Part shown: piece by piece, positions 8,469 through 17,300 of the stretch
How positions within the stretch are numbered: the first letter of the stretch is position 1
Layout: each line of letters starts with the position of its first letter
Assembly (NCBI GenBank): GCA_964472505.1
Contig: CAYYQW010000036.1
Span: 1-37,417 of the forward strand
Source of the DNA: JAYEIA01 sp964472505
GTDB lineage: Bacteria > Bacteroidota > Bacteroidia > Bacteroidales > JAADGE01
Reading direction: 5' to 3'
DNA length: 37,417 nucleotides
Position numbers and translations under genes: made by a program
The notes under the pieces: model-generated
Database searches by the model: none
Told to the model about the DNA's origin: nothing
The model's input: only the letters and a program-made list of their open reading frames with translations

Positions 8469-9125
8469 ATGAAAAAAGTATATATCTATAAACGTTTTGA
8501 GCGGTTCTGGCACTGGAGCCAAGCTGCTCTTATTTTCTTCCTTGCGCTTACGGGTTTTGAAGTTCACGGTTCATATACAGTCTTTGGTTTTGAAAGTGCT
8601 GTTATGTTTCATCGCGTGGCTTCATATCTGTTACTGTTATTGATAGTGTTTGCTGTTTTTTGGCACTTTACAACCGATGAATGGCGACAATACATCCCAA
8701 CCACAAAAAAATTGAAAGAGCAGATTCTATATTATTCAAAAGGAATTTTCAAAGGCGAGCCACACCCTACCGAAAAAACAACATTATCCAAATTGAATCC
8801 TTTACAAAGGTTTACATATCTGGGTTTTAAATTCATTCTGGTGCCTTTAGTGGTTATCAGCGGAATACTCTATTTGTATTACAAAACTTTTGATGAAAAC
8901 AATATGATCATTGTGTCATCATTTGAATTAGAAACCATTGCCGTACTGCATACTGTCGGAGCATTTCTGTTAATGGCATTTGTGGTAATTCATGTTTACA
9001 TGACCACCACCGGGCACACCCCCACATCAAATATTAAAGCCATGCTAACCGGATACGAAGATTTGGAAGACCACCATGACAGCAAAACTGAAAAAACTGA
9101 CGAATCAAAAACTGAACACGTTTAA
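8469..9125 (+). CDS. Membrane cytochrome b (b561/FdnI-like), electron donor to the octaheme cytochrome
   Basis: 218 aa with four predicted membrane helices. Histidines suited to bind two b hemes occur in RFWHWSQ (residue 15), MFHRVASY, VFWHFTTDEW and, near the C-terminus, LHTVGAF and VVIHVYM. This is the pattern of the cytochrome b subunits of hydrogenases and formate dehydrogenases, which oxidise or reduce quinones. The C-terminus is a charged, His- and Glu-rich tail in the cytoplasm. It starts 35 bases after the octaheme cytochrome gene and 12 bases before a YeeE gene. The likely role is moving electrons from menaquinol to the octaheme cytochrome. Confidence 0.88.
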   Translation: MKKVYIYKRFERFWHWSQAALIFFLALTGFEVHGSYTVFGFESAVMFHRVASYLLLLLIVFAVFWHFTTDEWRQYIPTTKKLKEQILYYSKGIFKGEPHPTEKTTLSKLNPLQRFTYLGFKFILVPLVVISGILYLYYKTFDENNMIIVSSFELETIAVLHTVGAFLLMAFVVIHVYMTTTGHTPTSNIKAMLTGYEDLEDHHDSKTEKTDESKTEHV

Positions 9126-9137
9126 ACATACAGAATC

Positions 9138-9662
9138 ATGCAAAAAGAAGAAAAAAAATACATGAACCCCTATCTTGCAGGCATCCTGCTCGGCCTTGTT
9201 CTGCTGACAGCCGTTTTTATTACCGGCCACGGATTGGGAGCAAGCGGAGCCGTTAAAAGTGTTGTGGCGGCAAGCGTAAAAGCCGTAGCCCCCGACCATG
9301 CAGAAAGTACGCCCTTCTACGCAAACTTTATCAACAAAAACGACGGTATGCCTTTGCGTACCTGGTTGGTGTTTCAAGTTATCGGACTGATAATCGGAGC
9401 ATTTGTGTCCGGCCTGATAGCTAACCGCAACCGATTTGAATTGGAAAAAGGCCCCAATACCACCAATAAAGCTCGAATTATAGGCGCGATAATCGGCGGC
9501 ATGTTGTTTGGAATAGGCGCTCAATTTGCACGCGGATGTACCAGCGGCGCTGCCCTCAGCGGCATGGCCGTAATGTCTTTGGGAGGCATCATTACCATGT
9601 TTGCCATATTTGGAAGTGCTTACATGTTTGCTTACTTTTTTCGTAAACTTTGGTTAAAATAA
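9138..9662 (+). CDS. YeeE/YedE-family sulfur transporter, half A (second copy)
   Basis: 174 aa, about four to five membrane helices, with the ARGCTSGAALSGMAVMSLGG motif (from residue 133) of YeeE/YedE proteins. It is similar over its whole length to the product of 1605-2120, so the two gene sets are paralogous. It is 6 bases upstream of the half B fusion, with which it should form a complete channel. Placement behind a tetrathionate reductase-like enzyme is interesting because tetrathionate reduction yields thiosulfate, the known substrate of TsuA-type YeeE proteins. Import would allow its assimilation. Confidence 0.9.
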   Translation: MQKEEKKYMNPYLAGILLGLVLLTAVFITGHGLGASGAVKSVVAASVKAVAPDHAESTPFYANFINKNDGMPLRTWLVFQVIGLIIGAFVSGLIANRNRFELEKGPNTTNKARIIGAIIGGMLFGIGAQFARGCTSGAALSGMAVMSLGGIITMFAIFGSAYMFAYFFRKLWLK

Positions 9663-9668
9663 TTTATT

Positions 9669-10865
9669 ATGGGACCTTTAGTACCAACTATCATCGGATT
9701 TGAACTTAACTTAATAATTGCCCTGTTTATCGGCTTCTCTTTTGGCTTCATCTTAGAACAAGCCGGATTCTCATCAAGCCGCAAACTTGTAGGGCTGTTT
9801 TACGGATATGATTTTACCGTGCTGCGTGTATTCTTTACTGCCGGCATAACTGCCATGATTGGCATCGTTATTTTTAATCATATCGGACTTATTGATGTAT
9901 CACTTTTATACATTAACCCCACCTACTTGTGGGCGGCGCTTGTGGGCGGCGGCATAATGGGTTTAGGCTTTTTGGCGGGCGGCTTCTGCCCGGGCACGAG
10001 TGTATGCGCTGCATCCATCGGACGTACGGATGCCATGCTCTTTATTGTGGGAGCGGTAGCCGGCATATTTATTTTTGGCGAATTCTTCCCGCTGTTTGAA
10101 CCCTTGTATTTGGCCAAAGCCATGGGACCTGTGCGGATTGATGAGTTTTTGGGCATTTCACCTAAAGCATTCGCGGCCATAATGGCAATAATTGCCGTAG
10201 CCGCTTTCTATTTCACAAAACGAATAGAAAATAGGATTAACAACCGAAAGCCGGAATACTCAGCAAAAACCAAACGAAATTATACCGTTTTGGCAGCGCT
10301 TCCTATATTCTTGATTTTGCTTACAGTTGTTCTCCCAAGCAAAGAAGAATACATTCAAAACCGAATTGAAGATGCCAAACGCCAAAAAGAATGCAATTTT
10401 CATACGGTTTCAATTGATAAATTGGCCGTTGAACTTACGAATAATTATCAGAAAATAAATCTGATAGACGTAAGAAGTCCGGAGAAATTCAAAGAATCAC
10501 ACATCCCGCTTGCGGTAAATATTCCCTTAGATAATTTTTTTGAAAAAAGGTATAGAAACTTTTTCAAACAAAACTACAAAACCAATATATTCTATGCCGA
10601 TGCCGATACCGTGGCAAAAATGGCATGTTTATCCGCAAAATTCATGGGACGCTCAGAAAACAAAATTCTGGACGGCTCCGCCAATGATTTCATAAGCACG
10701 GTATTTGAACCGGAACAACCCGATTCAACAGCCACCAAACGTGATTACAATATGTATGAATTTTATCGGGAAACAGCCGTTAAATTGGATAAGCTCCAAA
10801 CAATTATGTCGAAATTTGACAAACCGGTTATTAAGCAGGCCAAACCTGCCGCCGGAGGTTGTTAA
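9669..10865 (+). CDS. Fusion of YeeE/YedE transporter half B with a rhodanese-like domain, GGC tail
   Basis: 398 aa. Residues 1-190 match the separate half B encoded at 807-1397, including the conserved GGFCPGTSVCAASIG. A further membrane helix (about 208-225) is followed by a periplasmic rhodanese-like domain (about 245-355, with LIDVRSPEKFKESHIPLAVN). The active-site loop reads FYADADTVAK with no cysteine. The C-terminus is AKPAAGGC, like the PAGGC end of the separate rhodanese at 134-775. So this one protein equals the last two genes of the leftward operon joined. Fusion supports a physical link between channel and rhodanese-like domain. I infer a sulfur hand-over role in which the terminal cysteine may replace the lost active-site cysteine. 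Confidence 0.9.
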   Translation: MGPLVPTIIGFELNLIIALFIGFSFGFILEQAGFSSSRKLVGLFYGYDFTVLRVFFTAGITAMIGIVIFNHIGLIDVSLLYINPTYLWAALVGGGIMGLGFLAGGFCPGTSVCAASIGRTDAMLFIVGAVAGIFIFGEFFPLFEPLYLAKAMGPVRIDEFLGISPKAFAAIMAIIAVAAFYFTKRIENRINNRKPEYSAKTKRNYTVLAALPIFLILLTVVLPSKEEYIQNRIEDAKRQKECNFHTVSIDKLAVELTNNYQKINLIDVRSPEKFKESHIPLAVNIPLDNFFEKRYRNFFKQNYKTNIFYADADTVAKMACLSAKFMGRSENKILDGSANDFISTVFEPEQPDSTATKRDYNMYEFYRETAVKLDKLQTIMSKFDKPVIKQAKPAAGGC

Positions 10866-10886
10866 AAATAAATACACACTTTACTG

Positions 10887-10920
10887 CACCCGCGCCCTTT
10901 GGTTGCGGGTGTTTTTTTTT
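10887..10920 (+). terminator. Intrinsic terminator of the octaheme cytochrome operon
   Basis: A 7-bp GC-rich stem (CACCCGC at 10887-10893, GCGGGTG at 10905-10911) with an 11-base loop is followed by nine T. It lies 21 bases after the stop of the fusion gene. Confidence 0.88.
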
Positions 10921-11129
10921 CCTGACACAAAAACCGTTATTTTTTAAACCTTTACGAAAAAACCTCCGACAGACCGGACCGACTTCCAAAATAGTTTTCA
11001 ACAAACAAGCCAAGCCCGATACATTTGTTACTTATATTTCGCCTTCAAAACTTTCATTATCAGGTCGTTGTAATTTGAGTGACAACAAAGCTTTACACAA
11101 ACCGTTGCGTAAAAAAAAGCTAAAAAAAC

Positions 11130-11159
11130 TTGCAGGCTAAAAAATATGGTGTACATTTG
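11130..11159 (+). promoter_or_regulatory. Promoter of the lysozyme gene, with structured leader
   Basis: TTG (11130-11132), 19 bases, TACATTTG (11152-11159): an exact fit to the Bacteroidota consensus. A 14-bp palindrome (CCGTTTTAAAACGG, 11164-11177) sits at the expected transcription start. The leader to the lysozyme start codon would be about 130 bases and ends in a run of nine T (11286-11294). Confidence 0.6.
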
Positions 11160-11296
11160 CCGACCGTTTTAAAACGGAATTAAGCGTTAAATAATTGATA
11201 ATTAGCGCATTTACACAGGAAAGTCCTGTAAAGCCGGTCAAAGCATGATAACAGTACGATTGCTTCCCGGTTTATTGCTCACTCATTTTTTTTTAT

Positions 11297-11902
11297 ATGA
11301 GACTATATTTTAAAACTTCTGCAATTTTGCTAAGCAGCTTATTTTTATCAGCCAATCTGATGGATTCCGAAAAAGGCAACAATTATATGAATGTAGCCAC
11401 GGCCCATGCAGACAGCAAAGAAGAAGATGAAAAGTTTCTCGGCGAATACCAGTTCCAAAAAGGCTACGAAGAGGCCATTGAACAAATTAAAATTCATGAA
11501 GGATTTGCCAACGGAAAAGCCTATGAATGTGTTGCAGGATACAAAACCATTGGCTACGGGCACGTAGTTCTGCCAAGCGACACATTTCACTCGGGAACCA
11601 TTAGCAGAGAAACAGCCGACAAATTACTGAGAAAAGATTTTGATAAGGCCGTAAGAGCCGTTGAAAGAGAAACGAATCTCTATGGCTACAAAAAAATCGC
11701 CATTGCACATTTTGTTTTTGCAAAAGGCATCGGTAATTTCATCAACAGTAAGCTAAAAGAGCTTATAGAAGAAGGGAAACCCATTGATGACGAGCTCAAA
11801 AAATGGTGTTATTACAGAAACACTCGCGGAGAAATGGTAAGAAGCGAATGGTCTTACCAAATCAGACTCTGGGAAATAGAAATGTATAACAGAACAGATT
11901 AG
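11297..11902 (+). CDS. Secreted phage-type (T4-like, GH24) lysozyme
   Basis: 201 aa. Residues 1-20 look like a signal peptide. The muramidase domain begins near residue 65: IKIHEGF supplies the catalytic Glu, and YECVAGYKTIGYGH carries the Cys and Thr of the E-x(8-9)-[D/C]-x5-T triad of GH24 enzymes. The spacing between Glu and Cys is one residue longer than usual. The expected role is cleavage of peptidoglycan in the periplasm. There are no holin, spanin or other phage genes nearby, and terminators isolate the gene on both sides, so it looks like a domesticated endolysin or a cell-wall remodelling enzyme rather than part of a prophage. Confidence 0.8.
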   Translation: MRLYFKTSAILLSSLFLSANLMDSEKGNNYMNVATAHADSKEEDEKFLGEYQFQKGYEEAIEQIKIHEGFANGKAYECVAGYKTIGYGHVVLPSDTFHSGTISRETADKLLRKDFDKAVRAVERETNLYGYKKIAIAHFVFAKGIGNFINSKLKELIEEGKPIDDELKKWCYYRNTRGEMVRSEWSYQIRLWEIEMYNRTD

Positions 11903-11920
11903 TTAAACGTAGATTTTCCA

Positions 11921-11955
11921 AAAAAGACTGCTTGCAATAAGCAGTCTTTTTTTTT
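11921..11955 (+). terminator. Intrinsic terminator of the lysozyme gene
   Basis: A perfect 13-bp stem (AAAAAGACTGCTT at 11921-11933, its complement at 11939-11951) with a 5-base loop and a T run to 11955. The A run upstream could let it also work leftward, but no leftward gene ends here. Confidence 0.9.
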
Positions 11956-12104
11956 GGCCGCAAAAATATTTGTCTTTTTGTCAGATTAATTTTCAAAATA
12001 TTTAAAAATATGACATTTTATACATATATACGCCACCGGCACAAGGATTGTACATGGTCTCTGCAAAATTGATTATCATTAACAGGTCATAATTTAAGCA
12101 TAAA

Positions 12105-12689
12105 ATGAAAATAACAGATATTCAATCGCTTGACGACTTAAAATCCAAACTAAAGCCCGACAGCAAAAGCTATTTGCTGCTCTACAAAGAAAAAACAGGC
12201 CTTGAAGATTGTGCTTACACAAATTTAGAGAAAGCAAAAACAGCCGATGCTGCCATAAATGTATTGGCAGCCGATGTAAACAGCGTGCGGGATATTCATC
12301 CGCAATACGGTATAAAAAGTGTTCCGAGCTTGCTTATATTTGAGGGTGAAAAATACCAAAGCTCCGTAAAAGGCTGCAATACGCCGGACTATTATCAATC
12401 GCTGTTTGAACAGGCTTTATATACGGCTTCCGCAGAAAAAGGCGGGAAACCCAAATTGAACATTACCGTGTACAGCACTCCGACTTGTACTTATTGCAAT
12501 CAGCTAAAAACATACTTAAAAGAACATAACGTTCCCTTTCGGGATGTGGATGTATCCAAAGACCAAAAAGCTGCCGAAGCTATGGTAAAACGAAGCGGAC
12601 AGCAAGGCGTTCCGCAAACATTGATTAACGGCAAAACCATTATTGGATTTGATAAAGCCAAAATAGATAAACTGGTCGGATTAAACTGA
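12105..12689 (+). CDS. Thioredoxin-fold / YruB-type glutaredoxin fusion protein
   Basis: 194 aa, two domains, no signal peptide (cytoplasmic). Residues about 1-108 are a degenerate thioredoxin fold with a single cysteine at the active-site position (GLEDCAYTNL) and the cis-proline loop GIKSVPSLLIF. Residues about 118-194 are a glutaredoxin of the YruB/NrdH kind, with CTYC at the active site and GVPQTLING as the cis-proline loop. Such proteins reduce disulfides or move thiol modifications. With one cysteine in the first domain, mixed-disulfide formation or scaffolding is more likely than dithiol chemistry there. It is followed by groES; whether the two are co-transcribed is open. Confidence 0.85.
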   Translation: MKITDIQSLDDLKSKLKPDSKSYLLLYKEKTGLEDCAYTNLEKAKTADAAINVLAADVNSVRDIHPQYGIKSVPSLLIFEGEKYQSSVKGCNTPDYYQSLFEQALYTASAEKGGKPKLNITVYSTPTCTYCNQLKTYLKEHNVPFRDVDVSKDQKAAEAMVKRSGQQGVPQTLINGKTIIGFDKAKIDKLVGLN

Positions 12690-12755
12690 TTTCATAAAGA
12701 ATTAATTAATTTTACGCATTCATATTTTGTATCACAATAAAAAAAATAAACAGCA

Positions 12756-13043
12756 ATGAAAGAATTACAACCACTCAACGAGAACGTCCTTTTAAGCATC
12801 GAGAATGAGAAAAAAGAACAAAAAACCGCAACCGGCATCATTATTCCGGATTCTGCAAAAGACAAAGAAAACATCGGCAAAGTAATTGCCGTGGGCACTA
12901 TCGAAAAACCCGAAATTGCAGAAGGCGATACCGTGCTTTATAAAGATTTCTCGGGCAAAGAATATGAGTTTGAAGGCAAGAAATACGTCTTCGTTCCTTA
13001 TGCCGACCTTTTGGCAAAAATCGTTGAAACGGAAGAAATTTAA
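12756..13043 (+). CDS. groES: GroES/Cpn10 co-chaperonin without adjacent groEL
   Basis: 95 aa, full length for GroES. It has the start PLNENVLLSIENE, a mobile loop with the GroEL-binding GIIIP motif (KTATGIIIPDSAKDK, residues 24-38), and the typical GKVIAVG and EGDTVLYKDFSGKEYEF segments. GroES caps GroEL and helps fold proteins in the cytoplasm. Usually groEL follows at once; here a terminator and folK follow, so groEL must be elsewhere. It could be a second, orphan copy or the only one of a split operon. Confidence 0.9.
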   Translation: MKELQPLNENVLLSIENEKKEQKTATGIIIPDSAKDKENIGKVIAVGTIEKPEIAEGDTVLYKDFSGKEYEFEGKKYVFVPYADLLAKIVETEEI

Positions 13044-13088
13044 ACATCCGAATCGGCCGATTTTATTGGCAGACATCCTCATCAAAAA

Positions 13089-13138
13089 AAAGCTCTTGCG
13101 AAAAACGTTTTACCGTCCCTTGCAAGAGCTTTGTTTTT
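13089..13138 (+). terminator. Intrinsic terminator after groES
   Basis: An 11-bp perfect stem (AAAGCTCTTGC at 13089-13099, complement at 13122-13132) with a 22-base loop and a following run of T. It ends 8 bases before the folK start codon. This rules out an upstream TTG (13131) as start, since that would lie inside the stem. Confidence 0.75.
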
Positions 13139-13145
13139 ACGGCTT

Positions 13146-13661
13146 ATGAAACAGATATTTTTATCTTTAGGCAGTAACCTCGGTAAGCGCCGGCAGATGC
13201 TTGAAACGGCAAAAAAAAGCATTGCCCGACAAGTCGGAAGCATTGTTGCCGAATCAAAAATTTACGAAACCCCGGCTTGGGGCTATCAGGCCGGAGACTA
13301 TCTAAACTTAGCTCTGGAAATTCATACGAAACTTTCTCCGGATGAAGTTTTGCGCCTTACTCAAGCTATAGAAAAAGCTATGGGGCGACGGCAAAAGACA
13401 CAATACAACTCCGAAGGAAAAGCGCTCTATTCGTCGCGCTGCATAGATATAGATATAATATATTATGGAAATCGAATAATTGACAAGCCCGACCTTAAAA
13501 TTCCGCATCCGCGCATGCAAGAAAGAAATTTTGTACTGTTCCCTCTGTGCGACATTGCACCGGATTTCATACATCCTCAAACAGACAAAACAAACCGGGA
13601 ACTCAAAGCGAGACTGCCTGAGACTTCAAAAAACAACATTAAAGAATACAGCGCACACTAA
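13146..13661 (+). CDS. folK: HPPK, 2-amino-4-hydroxy-6-hydroxymethyldihydropteridine pyrophosphokinase
   Basis: 171 aa from ATG at 13146. The enzyme transfers pyrophosphate from ATP to hydroxymethyldihydropterin in folate synthesis (cytoplasm). Signatures seen: the N-terminus IFLSLGSNLGKR, the YETPAWGYQAGDYLNLAL segment, and the family signature RCIDIDIIYYGN followed by IPHPRMQERNFVLFPL, which holds the Mg- and ATP-binding aspartates. The length is normal. It stands alone between two terminators, away from other folate genes. Confidence 0.95.
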   Translation: MKQIFLSLGSNLGKRRQMLETAKKSIARQVGSIVAESKIYETPAWGYQAGDYLNLALEIHTKLSPDEVLRLTQAIEKAMGRRQKTQYNSEGKALYSSRCIDIDIIYYGNRIIDKPDLKIPHPRMQERNFVLFPLCDIAPDFIHPQTDKTNRELKARLPETSKNNIKEYSAH

Positions 13662-13662
13662 T

Positions 13663-13707
13663 AAAAAAACGGCTCGTATTCAGGCATTCACTACCTGAAA
13701 CGAACCG
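13663..13707 (-). terminator. Terminator of gcvH, also able to act on folK
   Basis: A long imperfect stem (13670-13684 with 13694-13707, one mismatch and one bulge) with a 9-base loop lies between the convergent folK and gcvH genes. On the minus strand it is followed by seven T, which fits termination of gcvH. It may also slow folK transcripts. Confidence 0.6.
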
Positions 13708-13761
13708 CAATTCTTATTTAAAAGCAGTTAGCTTTAAACCTATTCCGTACAGAGGGGAATA

Positions 13762-14142
13762 TTACCGGTCCAATGATTCGGAATAAGCATCGGCATCCAT
13801 CAATTCATCAAATTCAGATGCATCGGAAGCTTTGATTTTAATAATCCAGCCGTCACCATAAGGATCGCTGTTGATTACTTCCGGATTATCTTCCAAAGCG
13901 GAATTAACTTCAACTACTTCGCCACCAACCGGCATAAGCATATCCGATACGGTTTTTACCGCTTCAATGGTACCGAAAACGTCTTCTTTTTCAAGCGCTT
14001 CGCCTTCTGTTTCCACTTCCACAAAAACGATATCGCCCAATTCGCCTTGTGCAAAATCGGTGATACCTACAACTAACAAGTCGCCGTCTTGCTTCACCCA
14101 TTCGTGATCGGCCGTGTATTTCAAATTTTTGGGTATGTTCAT
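13762..14142 (-). CDS. gcvH: Glycine cleavage system H protein
   Basis: 126 aa, full length. The lipoyl-lysine is the Lys of GTIEAVKTVSDML (residue 63), in a typical hammerhead-type lipoyl domain, with conserved LGDIVFVE before it and DGWIIKIK after it. The H protein carries the aminomethyl group between the P, T and L proteins of glycine cleavage. It lies downstream of sprA with its own promoter (14171-14202), while gcvP is about 16 kb away (30143-33016). From memory, gcvH near sprA recurs in Bacteroidota, so this position may be ancestral rather than a rearrangement. Confidence 0.96.
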   Translation of the reverse strand: MNIPKNLKYTADHEWVKQDGDLLVVGITDFAQGELGDIVFVEVETEGEALEKEDVFGTIEAVKTVSDMLMPVGGEVVEVNSALEDNPEVINSDPYGDGWIIKIKASDASEFDELMDADAYSESLDR

Positions 14143-14170
14143 AATGCTGTTTTTTTAATTATCGTTTACA

Positions 14171-14202
14171 CAAAAGTATTATTTCTTTTGTAGTTTTTCA
14201 AA
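14171..14202 (-). promoter_or_regulatory. Promoter of gcvH
   Basis: On the minus strand, TTTG (14199-14202), 20 bases, TACTTTTG (14171-14178): an exact consensus fit, 28 bases before the gcvH start codon. So gcvH can be transcribed independently of sprA. Confidence 0.65.
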
Positions 14203-14286
14203 ATAAATACAGCTTTTATCAATAATCTTAAAAACATATTTATAATCAATCAATTAGTGCTTGCCAGAAAGCTACAAAATCAATTC

Positions 14287-14362
14287 ACTGCGCTCATCAG
14301 GTGTTTTCAGCTGACGCAAAACAGGCAGCTATAAAACTCCGTGCGGTGAAAACACCACACGG
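14287..14362. repeat. REP-like hairpins downstream of sprA
   Basis: Positions 14298-14330 are one of three copies of a 33-base repeat in the window (others at 33247-33279 with 1 mismatch and 33355-33387 with 3 mismatches). A second hairpin follows at 14339-14362: CCGTGCGGTG, AAAA, CACCACACGG, ten pairs including one G-T on the minus strand. It lies 31 bases after the sprA stop and could end that transcript, although only a short T run follows. Confidence 0.6.
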
Positions 14363-14392
14363 GCGCAGGAAAACATATTTACAATCAATTAA

Positions 14393-17300
14393 TTAACGCG
14401 GCACCAAATCAAAACGGATGCTAAAACCGACTTTGGTATTTGAGGTATCATAAGCCGTAGAAACTGCCGGGCGTATAATTACCTGATCATAGAACAGACG
14501 CAGCGTTACTCGGTTATTCAAATCATAATCCGCATTCAGTTTTACCGAAATATTTTCCTGACCGGCCGAGAGTTGGTTGTCGGCTTCGGTTATTCGTCGC
14601 ACGACAGTCATCATTTCACGATAAGAAAAATCGGCACGTATATTCAAATCACTTTTTAACAACTGCTGATTTCCGCCAAAACTAATGGGTAATTCCAAGT
14701 CGGGAATTTTATATCCAAAACCTACAATATACTCTTGATTACTGCCCTGCAGCATCTGATTGTTTCCAAAACTTAAAGCCAAGGTACGTGAACGACTGTA
14801 TTCCAGCTTCAAAGAAATATCATTATGCAACATTAAGTCAATACCGATAAGCGGTGTATATTTTTCGTCAACCGCCACTCCGTCAATCTGATATCGCGGA
14901 ATAAACATGCCGTTTTGCTCATTGCGCTCAAAGCTAAAGCCGGTACGGTTGAAACTGTCAAAATCAAAATTCAAATTACTTTGGTATGAATTAACTAAGA
15001 AAGAAGAACGATAACCGTGGTTTATCATTACTTTTTTCAAGAGTTTGGAAATAAAATCCATATTCGTCAGGCCGTCATATTTTAGGCGCCAGTTAGGCAT
15101 GGGGAATTTCATAAAAGGATTTAAGCTAACATCTTCGGCCGGTTGCATCGTATATGCGGCTACGAAAGAAGGCAGCAAAACTTCCTGCGAAACAGGCGAA
15201 TAACCGTTAGGATATCCGTCATTAATAATTTCGCCGGAAGAATAGTCGATATTCGGCGCGTTCGGGTCATAAGCACTGTTAGCTTGAGCACGCCCGGATG
15301 CCAAACGACCGGCTACGAGTTCTCGGTTCTCTAAAAACTGATTATAAGCCGCTGATTCATAAGTATCAGAATTCATGTCAAAGGAAGTCCCGAGAGTAAT
15401 TACCGATACGGAAAAATTTCCGTTATACATGCGGTTTTCCGAATAAAATTCGTTGTCATCCTCCGAGCGCAGCCAGAATTCCTGAAAATTATCCACGCGG
15501 CTTCTGTTGGCCGTAACATCAATGCGCATATCCTTTATAGGCTCTAAAGTAGCACGAATATCGTAGCCTTTATTACTATTCATTATAAAAGGAGAATTTA
15601 TGAGGGAATCGCCCGAAAGCCAACCGCTGTTTGCCGCAAAACCGCCGTAATTGGGGTCTTGCATGCCGAGCAGAAACTCATAACCCGGAGCATCCCAATG
15701 GCGATCAAAACCAAAAAATCGGCTTTCACGAATAAAACCGGGCAAAATAGTTCCGTTGGTCTCTGAATAAGAAACGGAAATATTCCTTACGGACATTAAA
15801 CCGTAAAGAAAATAATCCGCTGCAACGGAAAGGATGCTTTCTTTTACTTCACGTTTTCCGCGAACAATTATATTTCCGTCGGTAACGGATTGTGAGGGTG
15901 TAAACTCCAGAACATTAGAATTTATTTCATTGGTTTCGCCCCGTATCGGTTTACGGTCTTTATCGTATAACCTAACGGTAAGCCCCTGCGCATCTAATCT
16001 GTGAAAAATACGTTTTGGCTCACCGGCTTCCATGCTTATTTCTGACTTATATTCAACATTTTCGGTACGTGTTTTTTGTCCTCGTCCTTTCTGCTTAAAT
16101 CGATCATCAGCCTTTTTCAGAAAACCTACACTGCGATATAGCTTTGTCATGTTAAGCTGGCCGTTAAGCTGTATGCGCTGATTATTTTTTATGGTATGTC
16201 CTAATTCCACGTCCTCATCCGGCGGCGCCACCGGTCCTTTGTCCCAATAAAAATCGGCATCGTAGCGCGCTGTGGCATTGGTCCAGCCCAAAAGCGGCAA
16301 TTTGTTAATCGGAACATTCCAATTGCCCGTTATTTGTTGATGAAAACTTCTGGGTTCACCAAAATTTCTGATACTGTTCCAAACCGTATCTATTTTTTGT
16401 TGCCTGTAAGGATCATCGTCATCTATTCTGCCGTAAGGCTCCCTAACCCATGAGCGATTGGACGCATGATAAGTGAATTTCAAATCACGCGTAAGGCTGT
16501 AACGCATATCATACTCTCTGTTCCAAATAAATTGCTTATCAAAAGTCGTATCCAGCTCTATTTGAGGCTGCTCTACATTTCGCATCTGCACCTCATTATA
16601 AGTTTTCATAACATCGGTTCGAAAAGCCAACATGGAGGGCTGATAATAAAAATTAAAATCTCGAATTATTTGGAAAGCTTTATTTCTTAAAAATTTAAAC
16701 TTAGAAAAGGGCTTTACGGATTTTGGAGTTATGGTATAATTATACCCCAAAGCTCCGGAATATTCCTCAAATATATTATGATGAACATTCACATTGCGCC
16801 TGAAAATTTCTTTGTACCCGTAACTTACCGACCAATGTGAAATGTGATAAAACGGTTTGGAAGCCAAGCCTCCGCGATTGCCTCTTGCGGCATCTTTTTG
16901 TTTTTCTCTGTTGCCTTCAATACGGGCATTGGTTACATTAATGCTTTTGCGTTTTACATAATCTCTGTAAATATGCAGCAAAGAATCTTTTTCACTTTGG
17001 CTGAAATTGGGGTCGGACAAAGTAGTTTTCAGCTTGATGTCCGGATCCACCGGATTGTATTGCGGGTCGCTGAATGCTTCAGAGTATCCGAAATATAGTG
17101 GTATGTGAACACCAAATTTATTCGGGAAAAATTTGCCGAGTTGAAAACTCGAAGAAAAATCGTAGCCGAAATCGGTGGATATTTGCCGCTCGGTAACACG
17201 TTTCTCAATACTTCCGAAACCGGGCGTGCTGTAATCGCCGGCAAGGGCAATATCGGAAAAATCAGCTAAATTAAGGCTGATGCGCGATTGCGCAGCCCAA

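Noticed and set aside
11286..11294. T run before the lysozyme gene as a terminator of a small RNA
   Set aside because: No convincing stem directly precedes it; kept only as a note on the leader.
13131..13145. TTG start giving a five-residue longer FolK
   Set aside because: The TTG lies inside the groES terminator stem; ATG 13146 gives the standard FolK N-terminus.
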